Assembly: GCA_964632485.1 (NCBI GenBank)
Contig: CAZWDO010000014.1
Coordinates: forward strand, 11,974-60,324
DNA: 48,351 bases
Source of the DNA: CAZWDO01 sp964632485 [NCBI: uncultured bacterium]
Lineage (GTDB): Bacteria > JAGOEH01
Direction: 5' to 3'
Part shown: one piece after another, positions 1-8,939 of the stretch
Position numbering within the stretch: the stretch's first letter is position 1
Layout: each line of letters opens with the position of its first letter
Notes under the pieces: model-generated
The model's input: only the letters and a program-made list of their open reading frames with translations
What the model was told of the DNA's origin: nothing
Databases searched by the model: none
Program-made: the position numbers and the translations under genes

Positions 1-1
1 T

Positions 2-2182
2 TCGGTTAATGCGCCGCGGCCGTCTATCACCGATGGCTCGGATCATGTGCAGGCATTTTCACTACGTGGATTAGGAGCGGATCAAATGCTGGTTTTGATT
101 AATGGCATTCGCAAACACAATTCCGCTCTGGTTCATGTCAATGCAACCATTTTACGCGGGACCACCAGTAATGATTTAAATGTGATTCCGGTCGATGCCA
201 TTGAACGTATAGAAATATTGCGGGATGGGGCGGCCGCCCAATATGGTTCCGATGCTATTTCAGGAATTATCAATATTGTGTTAAAAACGAATGCAGATAA
301 ATCTGTTCATGCAGAATATCGGAAAACGACTGAAGGAGACGGTGAAGCTGTCTGTTTAGCCAGTTCCTTGGGTTACAGTTTGTCAGATAAAGACTATTTA
401 GTTGTCACATCTGAGTTCCGGGATCGTGATTATACGAACCGATCGATTCCTCGCTATGATTTGACAGGCCCGGATACCGTTTTATTAAATAAAAAGATTT
501 ATCGTTGCGGGGATGCCAAATCAAGGGATATGACCTTTATGTATAACTATGCCCGCCAATTAAGTTTCAACATCCCATCGCATTTTTACTCGCATGGTTA
601 TTATAGCCAGAGACGGGGCGAATCTGCGGGCTACTATCGCCTTCCTTCACAAAGCCGCGTTCCCCTGACCGGTTTCCCCGAAGGGTTTCTCCCCATATTA
701 GCGCCGGTACTGCAGGATAAAAATTTGACGCTGGGTTTTAAAACTGAAATGAATGACTGGAAGACCAATATTAGCTTTTCTTATGGGAAAAATAGTATGC
801 AGTTCAATCTTGAGAATAGTCTCAACAGTTCTTTGGGCCCGAGCAGTCAACGACGTTTCTATTGTGGAACTCTTAATTTTCAGCAATATGTCCTGAATAT
901 TAACATGTTCAGGGAGATGGATATCGGTTTGGAAAACCCTTTGGATGTGGGAATCGGTTCGGAATTAAGAGCCGAAAATTTTGTTCAGCATCAGGGGGAG
1001 GAAGCATCCTGGATTGCCGGGGATTATCATGATTCATTGACAATTGATGGTGAATTAGTTGTACGAAATGAATATCCGGCAGGCGCTCAGTTGTTTCCCG
1101 GTTATATGCCACAAAATGAACGGGATAAATCGCGAAACAGTGTTTCCCTATACACTGATTTTGAAAGCAAGATCAGCTCCACTATACTTTTAGGGTTGGC
1201 TGGACGATTTGAAGAGTATAGCGATTTTGGCCACTCATTTAACAGCAAGTTTTCCTTTCGGTTTGAACCTATAGAGAAACTTGTGATTAGAGCTACCACA
1301 AGCACTGGTTTCCGCGCTCCTTCATTGGGACAATCTTATTTCACCGCAATTCAAACCAATAATGTTGCGGGCAAGTTGATTCAATCCGGCACCTATTCGG
1401 TGAATGATCCGGTGGCGCAAGAATTAGGCGCAACTCCCTTAAAACCTGAAAAATCATTTCATTTGAGCGCCGGACTGGCTTCACGTCAAATTAACAATCT
1501 CTCGATTGCCATTGACTTTTTTTATGTTCATATCCGGGATCGCATCATTCTGACTGGCAGTTTTGCTCAATCAAATCCTTCCGCTTATATTCAACAAGTG
1601 CTAAGTAAGTATAACATTGAGGGCGCGAAATATTTCACTAATGCGATAGATACAAAAACCCAGGGGATGGACCTGGTTATTAAATATAATTTGGAAATAG
1701 AAGATATCGGCGCTCTGCTTTTTTCCGCTGTTGCAAATTTTAACCGAACCTTGCTTGATGGAGACGTGAAAGTACCGCAAACAATGCTGGCCGCTAAAGA
1801 TGTTTTTCTGGATCGACAACAAATTTCTAAGTTCGAGGACGGTCAACCCAATTATGTGGCGCAGTTTTCTATCGATTATTTACGCAAAAGTTTGGAGACA
1901 CAATTTAAATTGATTCGGTATGGCCAATTAAAATACGTTGAAAACTCGGCTGATCCTTCTTTGGATCAGACTTTTAATGGAGAATTGCTATGCGATCTGA
2001 ATATTAACTATAAACTGAGTCGTCAATTGACGCTGCAACTGGGCGGCCATAATATCTTTAATTCCTATCCGGATAAATTTCTGCCCGGCCGCTACGATTA
2101 TTATCTGGTGTATTTTTGCGAAGCCGCACCCTATGGTTTTAATGGCGCGGATTTTTACTCCAGCTTGCAATACCGATTTTAA
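2..2182 (+). CDS. TonB-dependent outer-membrane receptor, 5' end outside the window
   Basis: The reading frame is open from base 2 with no stop, so the start lies upstream of the window. The first residues are already inside the Plug domain: SLRGLGADQMLVLINGIR, then VIPVDAIERIEILRDGAAAQYGSDAISGIINIV, split here by family convention into the usual plug motifs. The rest is a long run of alternating aromatic and polar strands typical of a 22-strand barrel, and the protein ends in Phe (SLQYRF), the usual C-terminal signal for BAM insertion. Known role: TonB/ExbBD-driven uptake of a scarce substrate across the outer membrane. The substrate cannot be told. No SusD-like lipoprotein follows, which argues against a standard glycan-uptake pair. 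The next gene is convergent. The in-frame GTG at 47 is internal to the plug and is not the start. Confidence 0.9.
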   Translation, partial: SVNAPRPSITDGSDHVQAFSLRGLGADQMLVLINGIRKHNSALVHVNATILRGTTSNDLNVIPVDAIERIEILRDGAAAQYGSDAISGIINIVLKTNADKSVHAEYRKTTEGDGEAVCLASSLGYSLSDKDYLVVTSEFRDRDYTNRSIPRYDLTGPDTVLLNKKIYRCGDAKSRDMTFMYNYARQLSFNIPSHFYSHGYYSQRRGESAGYYRLPSQSRVPLTGFPEGFLPILAPVLQDKNLTLGFKTEMNDWKTNISFSYGKNSMQFNLENSLNSSLGPSSQRRFYCGTLNFQQYVLNINMFREMDIGLENPLDVGIGSELRAENFVQHQGEEASWIAGDYHDSLTIDGELVVRNEYPAGAQLFPGYMPQNERDKSRNSVSLYTDFESKISSTILLGLAGRFEEYSDFGHSFNSKFSFRFEPIEKLVIRATTSTGFRAPSLGQSYFTAIQTNNVAGKLIQSGTYSVNDPVAQELGATPLKPEKSFHLSAGLASRQINNLSIAIDFFYVHIRDRIILTGSFAQSNPSAYIQQVLSKYNIEGAKYFTNAIDTKTQGMDLVIKYNLEIEDIGALLFSAVANFNRTLLDGDVKVPQTMLAAKDVFLDRQQISKFEDGQPNYVAQFSIDYLRKSLETQFKLIRYGQLKYVENSADPSLDQTFNGELLCDLNINYKLSRQLTLQLGGHNIFNSYPDKFLPGRYDYYLVYFCEAAPYGFNGADFYSSLQYRF

Positions 2183-2213
2183 CAGGAGCTTACTGAATAT
2201 ATTCACTTTTTTT

Positions 2214-2242
2214 TACTATATATTGAGAGTAGTATTTTTTTT
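2214..2242 (+). terminator. weak hairpin followed by eight T
   Basis: TACTA (2214-2218) pairs with TAGTA (2230-2234) and is followed by eight T residues, 32 bases past the stop of the TonB receptor gene. The stem is short and AT-rich, so this is only a possible intrinsic terminator between two convergent genes. Confidence 0.25.
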
Positions 2243-2275
2243 ACAATCCTCCTTCTAATGATCAGGGTGAACTTC

Positions 2276-2998
2276 TTATTTTTCAGCTTTATCCAAATCT
2301 TGAGCAATATCTCGTTGAAAATCCAGGGTCAAATAGTCTAAACTCATCGGCAGCGCCAGTTCAAGAGTCGAAATTAATTGAATGCCGGCTTTGGCTTTTA
2401 GGGGGGTACATTCAAGTAGATGTCCACCGTGTTGAAAATCCGCAGATAAAAAATGAAGATGTAAGCCGGGCACACTTACCGATGCCATAAATGAAGGTGT
2501 AAAAAAGCCAGCTAAAGTACCCTCGATATTGGAAAAAATAAATTCCGGCTGTTCTTTTGCTACTTCTACTAAGGGTTTGTAATTTTCCTGTTTTGGAACT
2601 GATCTCACTTTAATATGAGAAAAAACACCTTCAATTCGAAGCGCGTAGAATATATTTGTCGATGGTAATAAGCTCAATAACCATTCCTGAAATTCATTGT
2701 AAAACATGGCTTTATCTATAGAGTCATGGCTCAGTGGATTGTAGAAAGTCACACAGGAAAAAGGTGTTAGCGCTTCTTGGGGGACCTGATTGACGCGTCC
2801 GTCTGAATTTATTTGAAAAATTTGTCCATCAAGCATGACCATTTCTCCATCCAGATTATCAAAAGTACCGATTCCGAAATTGCCAAATTGTTTGACCTCA
2901 GTAAATGGTATTTTTTGTTCGTATATGCCTTCAACAAGGGCATTTACTGGCGCACAGAGATATAATCGGTTTAATTTTAACGAGGAGCCCTGATTCAT
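2276..2998 (-). CDS. budA: Alpha-acetolactate decarboxylase
   Basis: It converts (S)-2-acetolactate to (R)-acetoin and CO2, the step that diverts pyruvate to acetoin/butanediol. At 240 residues it has the size of cytoplasmic family members. Visible family marks are FGIGTFDNLDGEMVMLDG (about 41-58) and GLHLHFLSADFQHGGHLLE (about 178-196). His180, His182 and His193 have the same +2/+11 spacing as the three zinc ligands of the Brevibacillus enzyme (194, 196, 207), and an Arg-rich strand RIEGVFSHIKVR (121-132) should hold the catalytic Arg. There is no signal peptide, unlike the exported Bacillus/Brevibacillus form. An AAGGAG site precedes the ATG. No acetolactate synthase or butanediol dehydrogenase gene lies nearby; it probably forms its own transcript. 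Confidence 0.9.
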   Translation of the reverse strand: MNQGSSLKLNRLYLCAPVNALVEGIYEQKIPFTEVKQFGNFGIGTFDNLDGEMVMLDGQIFQINSDGRVNQVPQEALTPFSCVTFYNPLSHDSIDKAMFYNEFQEWLLSLLPSTNIFYALRIEGVFSHIKVRSVPKQENYKPLVEVAKEQPEFIFSNIEGTLAGFFTPSFMASVSVPGLHLHFLSADFQHGGHLLECTPLKAKAGIQLISTLELALPMSLDYLTLDFQRDIAQDLDKAEK

Positions 2999-3096
2999 AG
3001 TATTAATCTCCTTAGCTATGTGTACTATTGTATTCCGTACCCGGATTTTTAGTGGGTTTCAATGATTTTTTTAACTAAAATGGAGTAGAATTTTTC

Positions 3097-4728
3097 TCAT
3101 TTAGACAATAGTTTTGCCGTTTCCACCAGTTTAATAAATTCATTGCGGTCGCCGTCTGTATCAGAGCCCAGTGAGCCTTTAGCTAATTTTTCGACCTGCT
3201 CCCAGTTTAGATTTTTTTTATTGGGTGAATCTCTTAGCATCATTCCAAATCCGGCAACAGAGACAGAAAACCGAAAATTTTCAGAGGTTTTATCTAATTT
3301 TTGGGGTGAATTTTTGACGACTTGCTCGATAAGTTGGCTGATATCTGATTTTAGAGGTTTATAGCGAAATTTCAAGGTGGCGATCTCTCCACTGGATTGA
3401 GCGGCATCGTTAAGTTTCGTGGTTTGGTATTTCAAACTATCGGCCTGGTTGATTGACTGGGTAGCGCCTGCCGGAACGATTTCATAGATGGCCGTGACGG
3501 AATGTCCGGCTCCCAGTTCTCCCGCATCCTTGGTATCGTCATTAAAATCTTCGTTGGCTAACAGTCGGTTTTCGTATCCGATCAAGCGATAGGCTTTAAT
3601 GAGAGCTGGATTGAACTCAATTTGGATTTTAACGTCTTTGGCAATGGTGAAAAGATTGGCGCGCATTTCACGAACAAATACTTTTTGCGCTTCACGGATG
3701 TTATCAATATAAAAATAGTTGCCATTACCGGCATTACTGATCTCTTCCATACGCGAGTCTTTGTAATTACCCATGCCAAACCCGCAAATCGTCAGGTAAA
3801 TATCTTCCTTACGCTTTTCTTCGATCATACGTATTAGTTCCGAAGATGAGGATACTCCGATATTGAAATCGCCATCGGTGCAAAGAATCACCCGGTTATT
3901 GCCGTCGGCAATCAAATTTTGTCGGGCAACGGTATAGGCCAGTTCTATTCCCTCTCCCCCGGCGGTAGAACCTCCGGCGGATAAGCGCTCCAGCGATTCA
4001 ATGATATTTTCTTTTTCAGTGGCCGGGGTGGAGGGTAAAACCAGTCCCGCGGCTCCCGCATAAGCGACAATGGCCACCCGATCTTTTATTGATAAATTCT
4101 CTACCATCATTTTTAAGGCTTTTTTTAATAGGGGGAGTTTATTCTCGTCTGACATCGAACCGGAGGCATCCACCAGAAAAACAAGATTGCAGGGTTTTAG
4201 ATTCTCATAGTCAAGTTTCTTCCCTTGAATCCCGATATGCAAAAGTCTGTTTTCTTCATTCCACGGGCATTCGGCGAATTCTATGTTGATGGAGAATGGG
4301 TGCGCGCCTTTCGGCTGAGGATAATCATAACTAAAATAATTGATTAATTCTTCAATACGGACGGCATCTTCGGGCGGCAGTTCACTGTTGTTCAAATATC
4401 GTCGGACATTGCCGTAAGACGCTTTGTCGACATCGATGGAAAAGGTGGACATGGGGTTTTGTTTGGCGTCCTTAAACGGGTTCTCATCAATTTTGGAATA
4501 TTCTTCGGTATTAAATTTGGGCGGCGGTGGTTCATAACCACTCTGTTGAAACATGGGAGCCGGCGCATTAGCGAGCTTAAATGCCGTGCCCGCTTTCGAT
4601 GCTTCCTCTTTTTTTTCTTTACGATTAACGGTTAAATCGTCCGGCTGTTCTTTTGGATTGGTTCCGCAATTGAATCCTGATAGGACAAAAAACATCAGCA
4701 GTGATAAAAACCATAGACGGTATAACAT
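3097..4728 (-). CDS. von Willebrand factor A domain protein, YfbK-like, probably lipid-anchored
   Basis: The start is set at the ATG at 4728, five bases after a perfect AAAGGAGG; an in-frame ATG 45 bases upstream lacks such a site. The 543-residue product begins with a hydrophobic signal ending SGFNC (Cys21). The residue before the Cys is Asn, so the lipobox is atypical. A Pro-rich linker leads to an N-terminal domain (about 90-170) with PMSTFSIDVDKASYGNVRRYL, the hallmark of the YfbK family. The VWA domain follows (about 178-355) with an intact MIDAS motif DASGSMS (187-193) and a later CTDGDFNIG. The C-terminal part is the DUF3520-type region with DTDGDRNEF. The function of the family is unknown; metal-dependent protein binding at the cell envelope is inferred. 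It has its own strong promoter at 4797-4825. Confidence 0.85.
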   Translation of the reverse strand: MLYRLWFLSLLMFFVLSGFNCGTNPKEQPDDLTVNRKEKKEEASKAGTAFKLANAPAPMFQQSGYEPPPPKFNTEEYSKIDENPFKDAKQNPMSTFSIDVDKASYGNVRRYLNNSELPPEDAVRIEELINYFSYDYPQPKGAHPFSINIEFAECPWNEENRLLHIGIQGKKLDYENLKPCNLVFLVDASGSMSDENKLPLLKKALKMMVENLSIKDRVAIVAYAGAAGLVLPSTPATEKENIIESLERLSAGGSTAGGEGIELAYTVARQNLIADGNNRVILCTDGDFNIGVSSSSELIRMIEEKRKEDIYLTICGFGMGNYKDSRMEEISNAGNGNYFYIDNIREAQKVFVREMRANLFTIAKDVKIQIEFNPALIKAYRLIGYENRLLANEDFNDDTKDAGELGAGHSVTAIYEIVPAGATQSINQADSLKYQTTKLNDAAQSSGEIATLKFRYKPLKSDISQLIEQVVKNSPQKLDKTSENFRFSVSVAGFGMMLRDSPNKKNLNWEQVEKLAKGSLGSDTDGDRNEFIKLVETAKLLSK

Positions 4729-4796
4729 AGCGATTCCTCCTTTAAATGGGGAAGGGTGAAAATCAGCTTCCATTCTGATCGTTCATTCATATAGTA

Positions 4797-4825
4797 ATTA
4801 TAGGGAAAGAGTCGCTTGAAGTCAA
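4797..4825 (-). promoter_or_regulatory. Sigma70-type promoter of the VWA gene
   Basis: Read on the minus strand: TTGACT (4825-4820), a 17-base spacer, TATAAT (4802-4797). Transcription should start near 4790, giving a leader of about 60 bases to the ATG at 4728. This is the closest match to consensus in the window. Confidence 0.75.
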
Positions 4826-4986
4826 GTTATTTATTTTAAAGTTAAAAAAGATCATAAAATCGTATGTAGAACCCCAATGTTCTAAGCCTGAATTGGCTAT
4901 TTGCTTCTAATCACTGGCTGCTCTATCCCGGAACACTAATCTTTGAGGGAATATTTGCCCCGGAATGGAGAAGAAAGATATTCGGA

Positions 4987-7900
4987 TTATGATCTGCTAT
5001 GCTTAATCATGATCAGTGTGATATCATCATCTGGAATGTTTCTTCCGGAGAATTCTTTTCCGGCATCGGTCAGGTCCTGGATTAAATCTGAGGTAGAATA
5101 ATGGATATGGTTTTGGATGATTTCGGCAATTTGGTCGTATCCGAACTGATGATCGTTCTCGTCCATCCATTCAGCTAAGCCATCTGTGAGAAACAATATT
5201 CCCTCTCCGGGATGGAGAGTGACACGAAGACTTTGAAAGTTTACCTGCTCAAAATAACCCAGAGGGGGCCCACCACTTTCTATCATCGATATTTTTTGGC
5301 TCTGAATACTGAATAAATAGGGGAATGGCAGCCCGGAGTTGCATATCTGGAGTTCTCGGGTTTCAAGATCGAAGATAGCGATGCACAAGCAAATTCCCAG
5401 TTCAATTTTTAAAAAATAAAAAATTTCATTTACATGCTTTAAAAGTATGGCGGGCTCGGGATTATCTTTCAGAAACTGCAGTGAGCTGGTTAAAATCGAT
5501 TTGGTTTGAGCAACTACCAGTCCACTGGCCATTCCATGTCCCGCAACATCACCAATAACAATGGCCACACGATGAGCATTAAGATTAAAAAAATCATAAT
5601 AATCACCGCCCACTTCGGTAGCCGTTTGCATAAATGTTCGAATTTCAAGATTTTTCAGGATCGGTGGATGTTCAGGCAACATGGAAAGTTGAAATGTGCG
5701 GGCATGTTCCAGCTCGTCGGATTTTCGTTTGAATTCAACGGACTGCAGGTGTTCCCTGGCTTTTCGTTTTGTTTGTTCTAATTTGAAGCGGACAAATGAA
5801 ATAATAATGGAAATAGTGAAAAAGATATATGCAGCATACGCCCAAATCGTTTTCCAAAACGGAGGAATGATTGTAATAGAGAGAGTCGTTCCGGTTTCAT
5901 TCCATAATCCGTCATTATTGCAGGCTTTCACCCGGAACAGATAGTGTCCGGGGGAAAGATTGGTATAGGTTGCGATCCGTTGCCGGGAATCGGTATAAAT
6001 CCATTCATTGTCAAGACCTTCCAAACAGTAGGCATACAAGTTTTTAGTGGGGAATGAAAAATCCAGCGCCGCGAATTCAAAAGAAAAAAAATAATCTTTA
6101 TAATTAAGTGTTAAATGAGATAGCTCGGAAATTGGCCGTTCCAATTGGATGATCTTATTCATTTTGCGAAATGAGGTGATAATCACTTCGGGTGGATAGC
6201 GATTGGTTTGTATCTGTTCCGGAAAAAACGCATTAAATCCATTGATTCCTCCAAAGAACATTTCTCCGGAAGGACTTAGATAGTATGACCCTCCGTTAAA
6301 CTCATTGCTTTGAAGTCCATCGCTTTCATCAAATGCGGTTACCCGTTCTGAAATCGGATCAAAACGCGCTATTCCATGATTGGTACTGATCCAGAGTAAT
6401 CCGTTCGGATCTTCCAATATTCCATAGATTGCATTACCAGGTAACCCCTTGGAGACATCAAAGGTTAGAAATGTTTCATGCTGGGGGTCAAATCGATTGA
6501 TTCCCCCTCCCCAGGTTCCAATCCAGAGAAAACCGTGTCGATCCTCGTATATACAAAAAATATAATCGTTGCTGAGGGCTTGGGGATTCGCAGGATCGGC
6601 TCGAAAAGCGCGAAAATGACCGGTTTTCCTATCCATAAGGTTCAAGCCACCCCCCTGAGTTCCAATCCAAAACCGTCCATTACGATCTTCCAGTATTGTG
6701 CGTACATAGTCATTAGAGATAGAAGTGGATGAATGGGACGATTGGGTTTGGTATCGTGTAAAAGTCCGGTTATTCGGTTCCAGACGGTTTAATCCCCCCC
6801 CATTCGTACCGATCCAGATAGACCCGGACTGATCCTGATAAAGTGAACGAATTTCATTGTGGCTGAGACTGCCAGAGTCTGAGGCATCTGTTTTAAAATG
6901 CTCCCAATGGAATGTTTGAAGGTCCAACCGATCGAGACCGCCCCCATTGGTACCAATCCATAAAAATTCCTGCCGATCTTTCATCAATAGACGCACTCGA
7001 TTGTCGCTGAGGCTGTTCAAATTAGTCGGATTATGTCTAAAGTGTTGATAGCTTCCGTTCCAGCGATTGAGTAAATCTAAACCATCATGAGTTCCAACCC
7101 ATAATGATCCTGGTTTCGCTTCGCAAAAAGACCAAACAATTTTATGGCTTAGACCTTGGGTCTTTTGAGGATTTGCGGTATAATGATAGAAAGGTTTTTG
7201 TTTGAGATCAGCCTTGTTAATTCCGCCCCCATAAGTTCCGATCCAAAGCGCCTCGCATTTATCGATAAAAAGCGCGCAAATCCCATCGTGGCTGAGCGTA
7301 TGAGGTTCGGCGCTATTTGAACGGATATGGATGGTTTTATTCCGATCGGGAGAAATGCGATATATCCCTTGTTGATTGGTGCCAATCCATAGATTTCCTC
7401 GACGATCTTCAACAATTGCCTGAATATGGGGTTGGGTATGGTTAGCTTCTATTTGTACTATCAGAGCGGTTTGAGAGTTGCCGATACTAAGATAGTAAAG
7501 ACCAGAGGTTGTTCCGATCCACAATGCTCCTTTTTGATCAGTGTATAAAACGGTAATATATTGAGACTTTTGTCCGCCCAGATGATTTTTTATGGCATAA
7601 TGTTTAAAACCGGGTGTTTTGCTGGACCGGCAATTAAGCCCATTTCGCGTTCCAACCCATAAGTTGCCCTCCTTATCTTGTGTGATTGCTGTAATTTGAT
7701 TATCGGTCAGGGAGTTTGAAGCGGAGCGCTGATAACGTTCAACAATAAATCGGCGGTTTATCGGGTCCCACCGGTTTAATCCTTCGTCGGTGCCTATCCA
7801 TAGAGAGCCGTTTTGATCTTCATAAAGCGCGCGAATATTATCGTTGCTTAAGCTCCCGCTTTCATTGAGGGTTTGTTGCCACGACTGAAATTGACCCGTA

Positions 7901-8250
7901 GAAGGATCGAGGCAGTTTAGCCCACCTTGGAACGTACCAATCCATATCCTTCCGATCTTGTCTGTTAATAAGGCGGTTATATAGTTGTGAGTTAGGGTGC
8001 CAGCGCCGGAGCCGGTCTGGTTTTGTTTGTAAACAGTAAACTCATATCCGTCGTAACAATTGAGTCCATCTTCAGTGGCAAACCACATCCTGCCTTTTTT
8101 ATCCTGGCAAATCGAGTAAACAATACTCTGTGATAGACCTTCGCGAAGCGATATATGATCAAATCGGAGGGGTAACACAGACTCAAAAGCTTTAGGGCGC
8201 AGTGCTCCAAGGGTCAGAAAGAGAATTAACCAAAGCGGGATACGATGAAT
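4987..8250 (-). CDS. Two-component-regulator propeller receptor with PP2C/SpoIIE-type phosphatase output
   Basis: Fourteen repeats of the LWIGT..GGLNRLD type (about residues 40-690) make two seven-bladed beta-propellers outside the membrane. A Y_Y_Y domain follows (YCLEGLDNEWIYTDSRQR ... NNDGLWNE), then one membrane segment (about 795-815), a short coiled coil, and a phosphatase domain with VGGDYYDFF, GDVAGHGMASGL, LFLTDGLAEW and DDDITLIMIK, the metal-binding aspartate motifs of PPM/SpoIIE enzymes. Such domains usually dephosphorylate an anti-sigma-factor antagonist; no anti-sigma or antagonist gene is adjacent. Start problem: the first standard start codon in frame (GTG, 8178) would cut off the signal peptide. 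In-frame sequence runs back to a stop at 8263-8265 and encodes HRIPLWLILFLTLGAL, a good signal sequence. The best candidate is ATT at 8250, four bases after AGGCAGGA. The gene follows the small membrane-protein gene by about 50 bases. Confidence 0.85.
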   Translation of the reverse strand: MHRIPLWLILFLTLGALRPKAFESVLPLRFDHISLREGLSQSIVYSICQDKKGRMWFATEDGLNCYDGYEFTVYKQNQTGSGAGTLTHNYITALLTDKIGRIWIGTFQGGLNCLDPSTGQFQSWQQTLNESGSLSNDNIRALYEDQNGSLWIGTDEGLNRWDPINRRFIVERYQRSASNSLTDNQITAITQDKEGNLWVGTRNGLNCRSSKTPGFKHYAIKNHLGGQKSQYITVLYTDQKGALWIGTTSGLYYLSIGNSQTALIVQIEANHTQPHIQAIVEDRRGNLWIGTNQQGIYRISPDRNKTIHIRSNSAEPHTLSHDGICALFIDKCEALWIGTYGGGINKADLKQKPFYHYTANPQKTQGLSHKIVWSFCEAKPGSLWVGTHDGLDLLNRWNGSYQHFRHNPTNLNSLSDNRVRLLMKDRQEFLWIGTNGGGLDRLDLQTFHWEHFKTDASDSGSLSHNEIRSLYQDQSGSIWIGTNGGGLNRLEPNNRTFTRYQTQSSHSSTSISNDYVRTILEDRNGRFWIGTQGGGLNLMDRKTGHFRAFRADPANPQALSNDYIFCIYEDRHGFLWIGTWGGGINRFDPQHETFLTFDVSKGLPGNAIYGILEDPNGLLWISTNHGIARFDPISERVTAFDESDGLQSNEFNGGSYYLSPSGEMFFGGINGFNAFFPEQIQTNRYPPEVIITSFRKMNKIIQLERPISELSHLTLNYKDYFFSFEFAALDFSFPTKNLYAYCLEGLDNEWIYTDSRQRIATYTNLSPGHYLFRVKACNNDGLWNETGTTLSITIIPPFWKTIWAYAAYIFFTISIIISFVRFKLEQTKRKAREHLQSVEFKRKSDELEHARTFQLSMLPEHPPILKNLEIRTFMQTATEVGGDYYDFFNLNAHRVAIVIGDVAGHGMASGLVVAQTKSILTSSLQFLKDNPEPAILLKHVNEIFYFLKIELGICLCIAIFDLETRELQICNSGLPFPYLFSIQSQKISMIESGGPPLGYFEQVNFQSLRVTLHPGEGILFLTDGLAEWMDENDHQFGYDQIAEIIQNHIHYSTSDLIQDLTDAGKEFSGRNIPDDDITLIMIKHSRS

Positions 8251-8301
8251 AAATTCCTGCCTTTATTGCGATTTTAGTTCAATTCAGTAGAGAATCAAAT
8301 T

Positions 8302-8595
8302 TTAGTATTGAAAATTCTTTTGGAATATCGCCCAGAATATACCGGCAAAAGCAATGAAGAATAGTACTGTCAGGATGATGGAGATCAATATAAAGAGAAG
8401 AGTCGCTTTAGCCCAATTTGCTTTATTGGGGTTGGCGGCTGTTCCAAATGCCCAGACAAAGAGCATAACAAGATTGACCAATGGGATGATCATGATGAGC
8501 ATAGTAAAAACCCAATCCATAACAGAAACAACGGGATGAAGCGATTGCTCTTGTCGGTTGGCGGGGCTGTTTTCATTCTGGGTGAAATCGTTCAT
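8302..8595 (-). CDS. Small two-helix membrane protein
   Basis: The product is 97 residues. A polar N-terminus of about 20 residues is followed by two hydrophobic helices (about 24-50 and 62-92) joined by a short polar loop, GTAANPNKANWAKA. Similar short proteins with a conserved WAFG...NP.KANWAKA loop are, as far as I recall, common hypothetical proteins in Bacteroidota and relatives; no function is known to me. The ATG follows AGAGAGG by five bases. It has its own promoter (8631-8658) and lies about 50 bases upstream of the propeller-phosphatase gene on the same strand, so the two are probably co-transcribed and the small protein may assist that receptor; this last point is inference from position only. 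Confidence 0.75.
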   Translation of the reverse strand: MNDFTQNENSPANRQEQSLHPVVSVMDWVFTMLIMIIPLVNLVMLFVWAFGTAANPNKANWAKATLLFILISIILTVLFFIAFAGIFWAIFQKNFQY

Positions 8596-8630
8596 ATTAA
8601 CCTCTCTTTAAATTATTGATGGTTATTCTT

Positions 8631-8658
8631 AATATAATCAATTAAAATTAAAAGTCAA
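8631..8658 (-). promoter_or_regulatory. Promoter of the small membrane protein / propeller-phosphatase operon
   Basis: On the minus strand: TTGACT (8658-8653), 16-base spacer, TATATT (8636-8631). The predicted start near 8624 leaves a leader of about 30 bases. The 344-base region 8596-8939 holds this promoter, an opposite-facing promoter at 8823-8851 and a hairpin at 8773-8798. I see nothing else in it. Confidence 0.65.
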
Positions 8659-8772
8659 ATTTTAAAACTGTTTGCATTATCACCGACGGTTTTTATAAAT
8701 TGATACTGTAGCTTAATTTGGATAGAAGTGATACCCGATTCTCAGATTGAACCATTGAATATGATGAAGCTG

Positions 8773-8798
8773 CTTCAAACAATAAATTGAAGTTTTTT
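8773..8798 (+). terminator. Orphan terminator-like hairpin
   Basis: CTTCAA (8773-8778) and TTGAAG (8787-8792) form a perfect six-base stem with an eight-base loop, followed directly by six T. It is oriented for the plus strand, but no plus-strand gene lies upstream. It could insulate the following promoter or end an unannotated short RNA. Confidence 0.35.
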
Positions 8799-8822
8799 AA
8801 AAAAGTAATAGACTTTTAATGC

Positions 8823-8851
8823 TTGACAATTTTATCGAAAAGGGTTATTAT
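8823..8851 (+). promoter_or_regulatory. Promoter of the metallophosphoesterase gene
   Basis: TTGACA (8823-8828), 17-base spacer, TATTAT (8846-8851). The predicted transcript starts near 8858, about 80 bases ahead of the TTG start codon. Confidence 0.6.
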
Positions 8852-8939
8852 AAATTTTGAAATTACAAGTGAAGTCTGATGAATAATTGAATGTCAACAA
8901 TTTGTTGAGTGGTCTCATATAATGCAAGAGGAGGAGTAA

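Noticed and set aside
5900-8100. Regularly spaced similar DNA segments resembling a CRISPR-like array
   Set aside because: The segments are the codons of propeller blades (LWIGT..GGL) about 150 bases apart and differ from each other; spacing and divergence fit protein repeats, not CRISPR.
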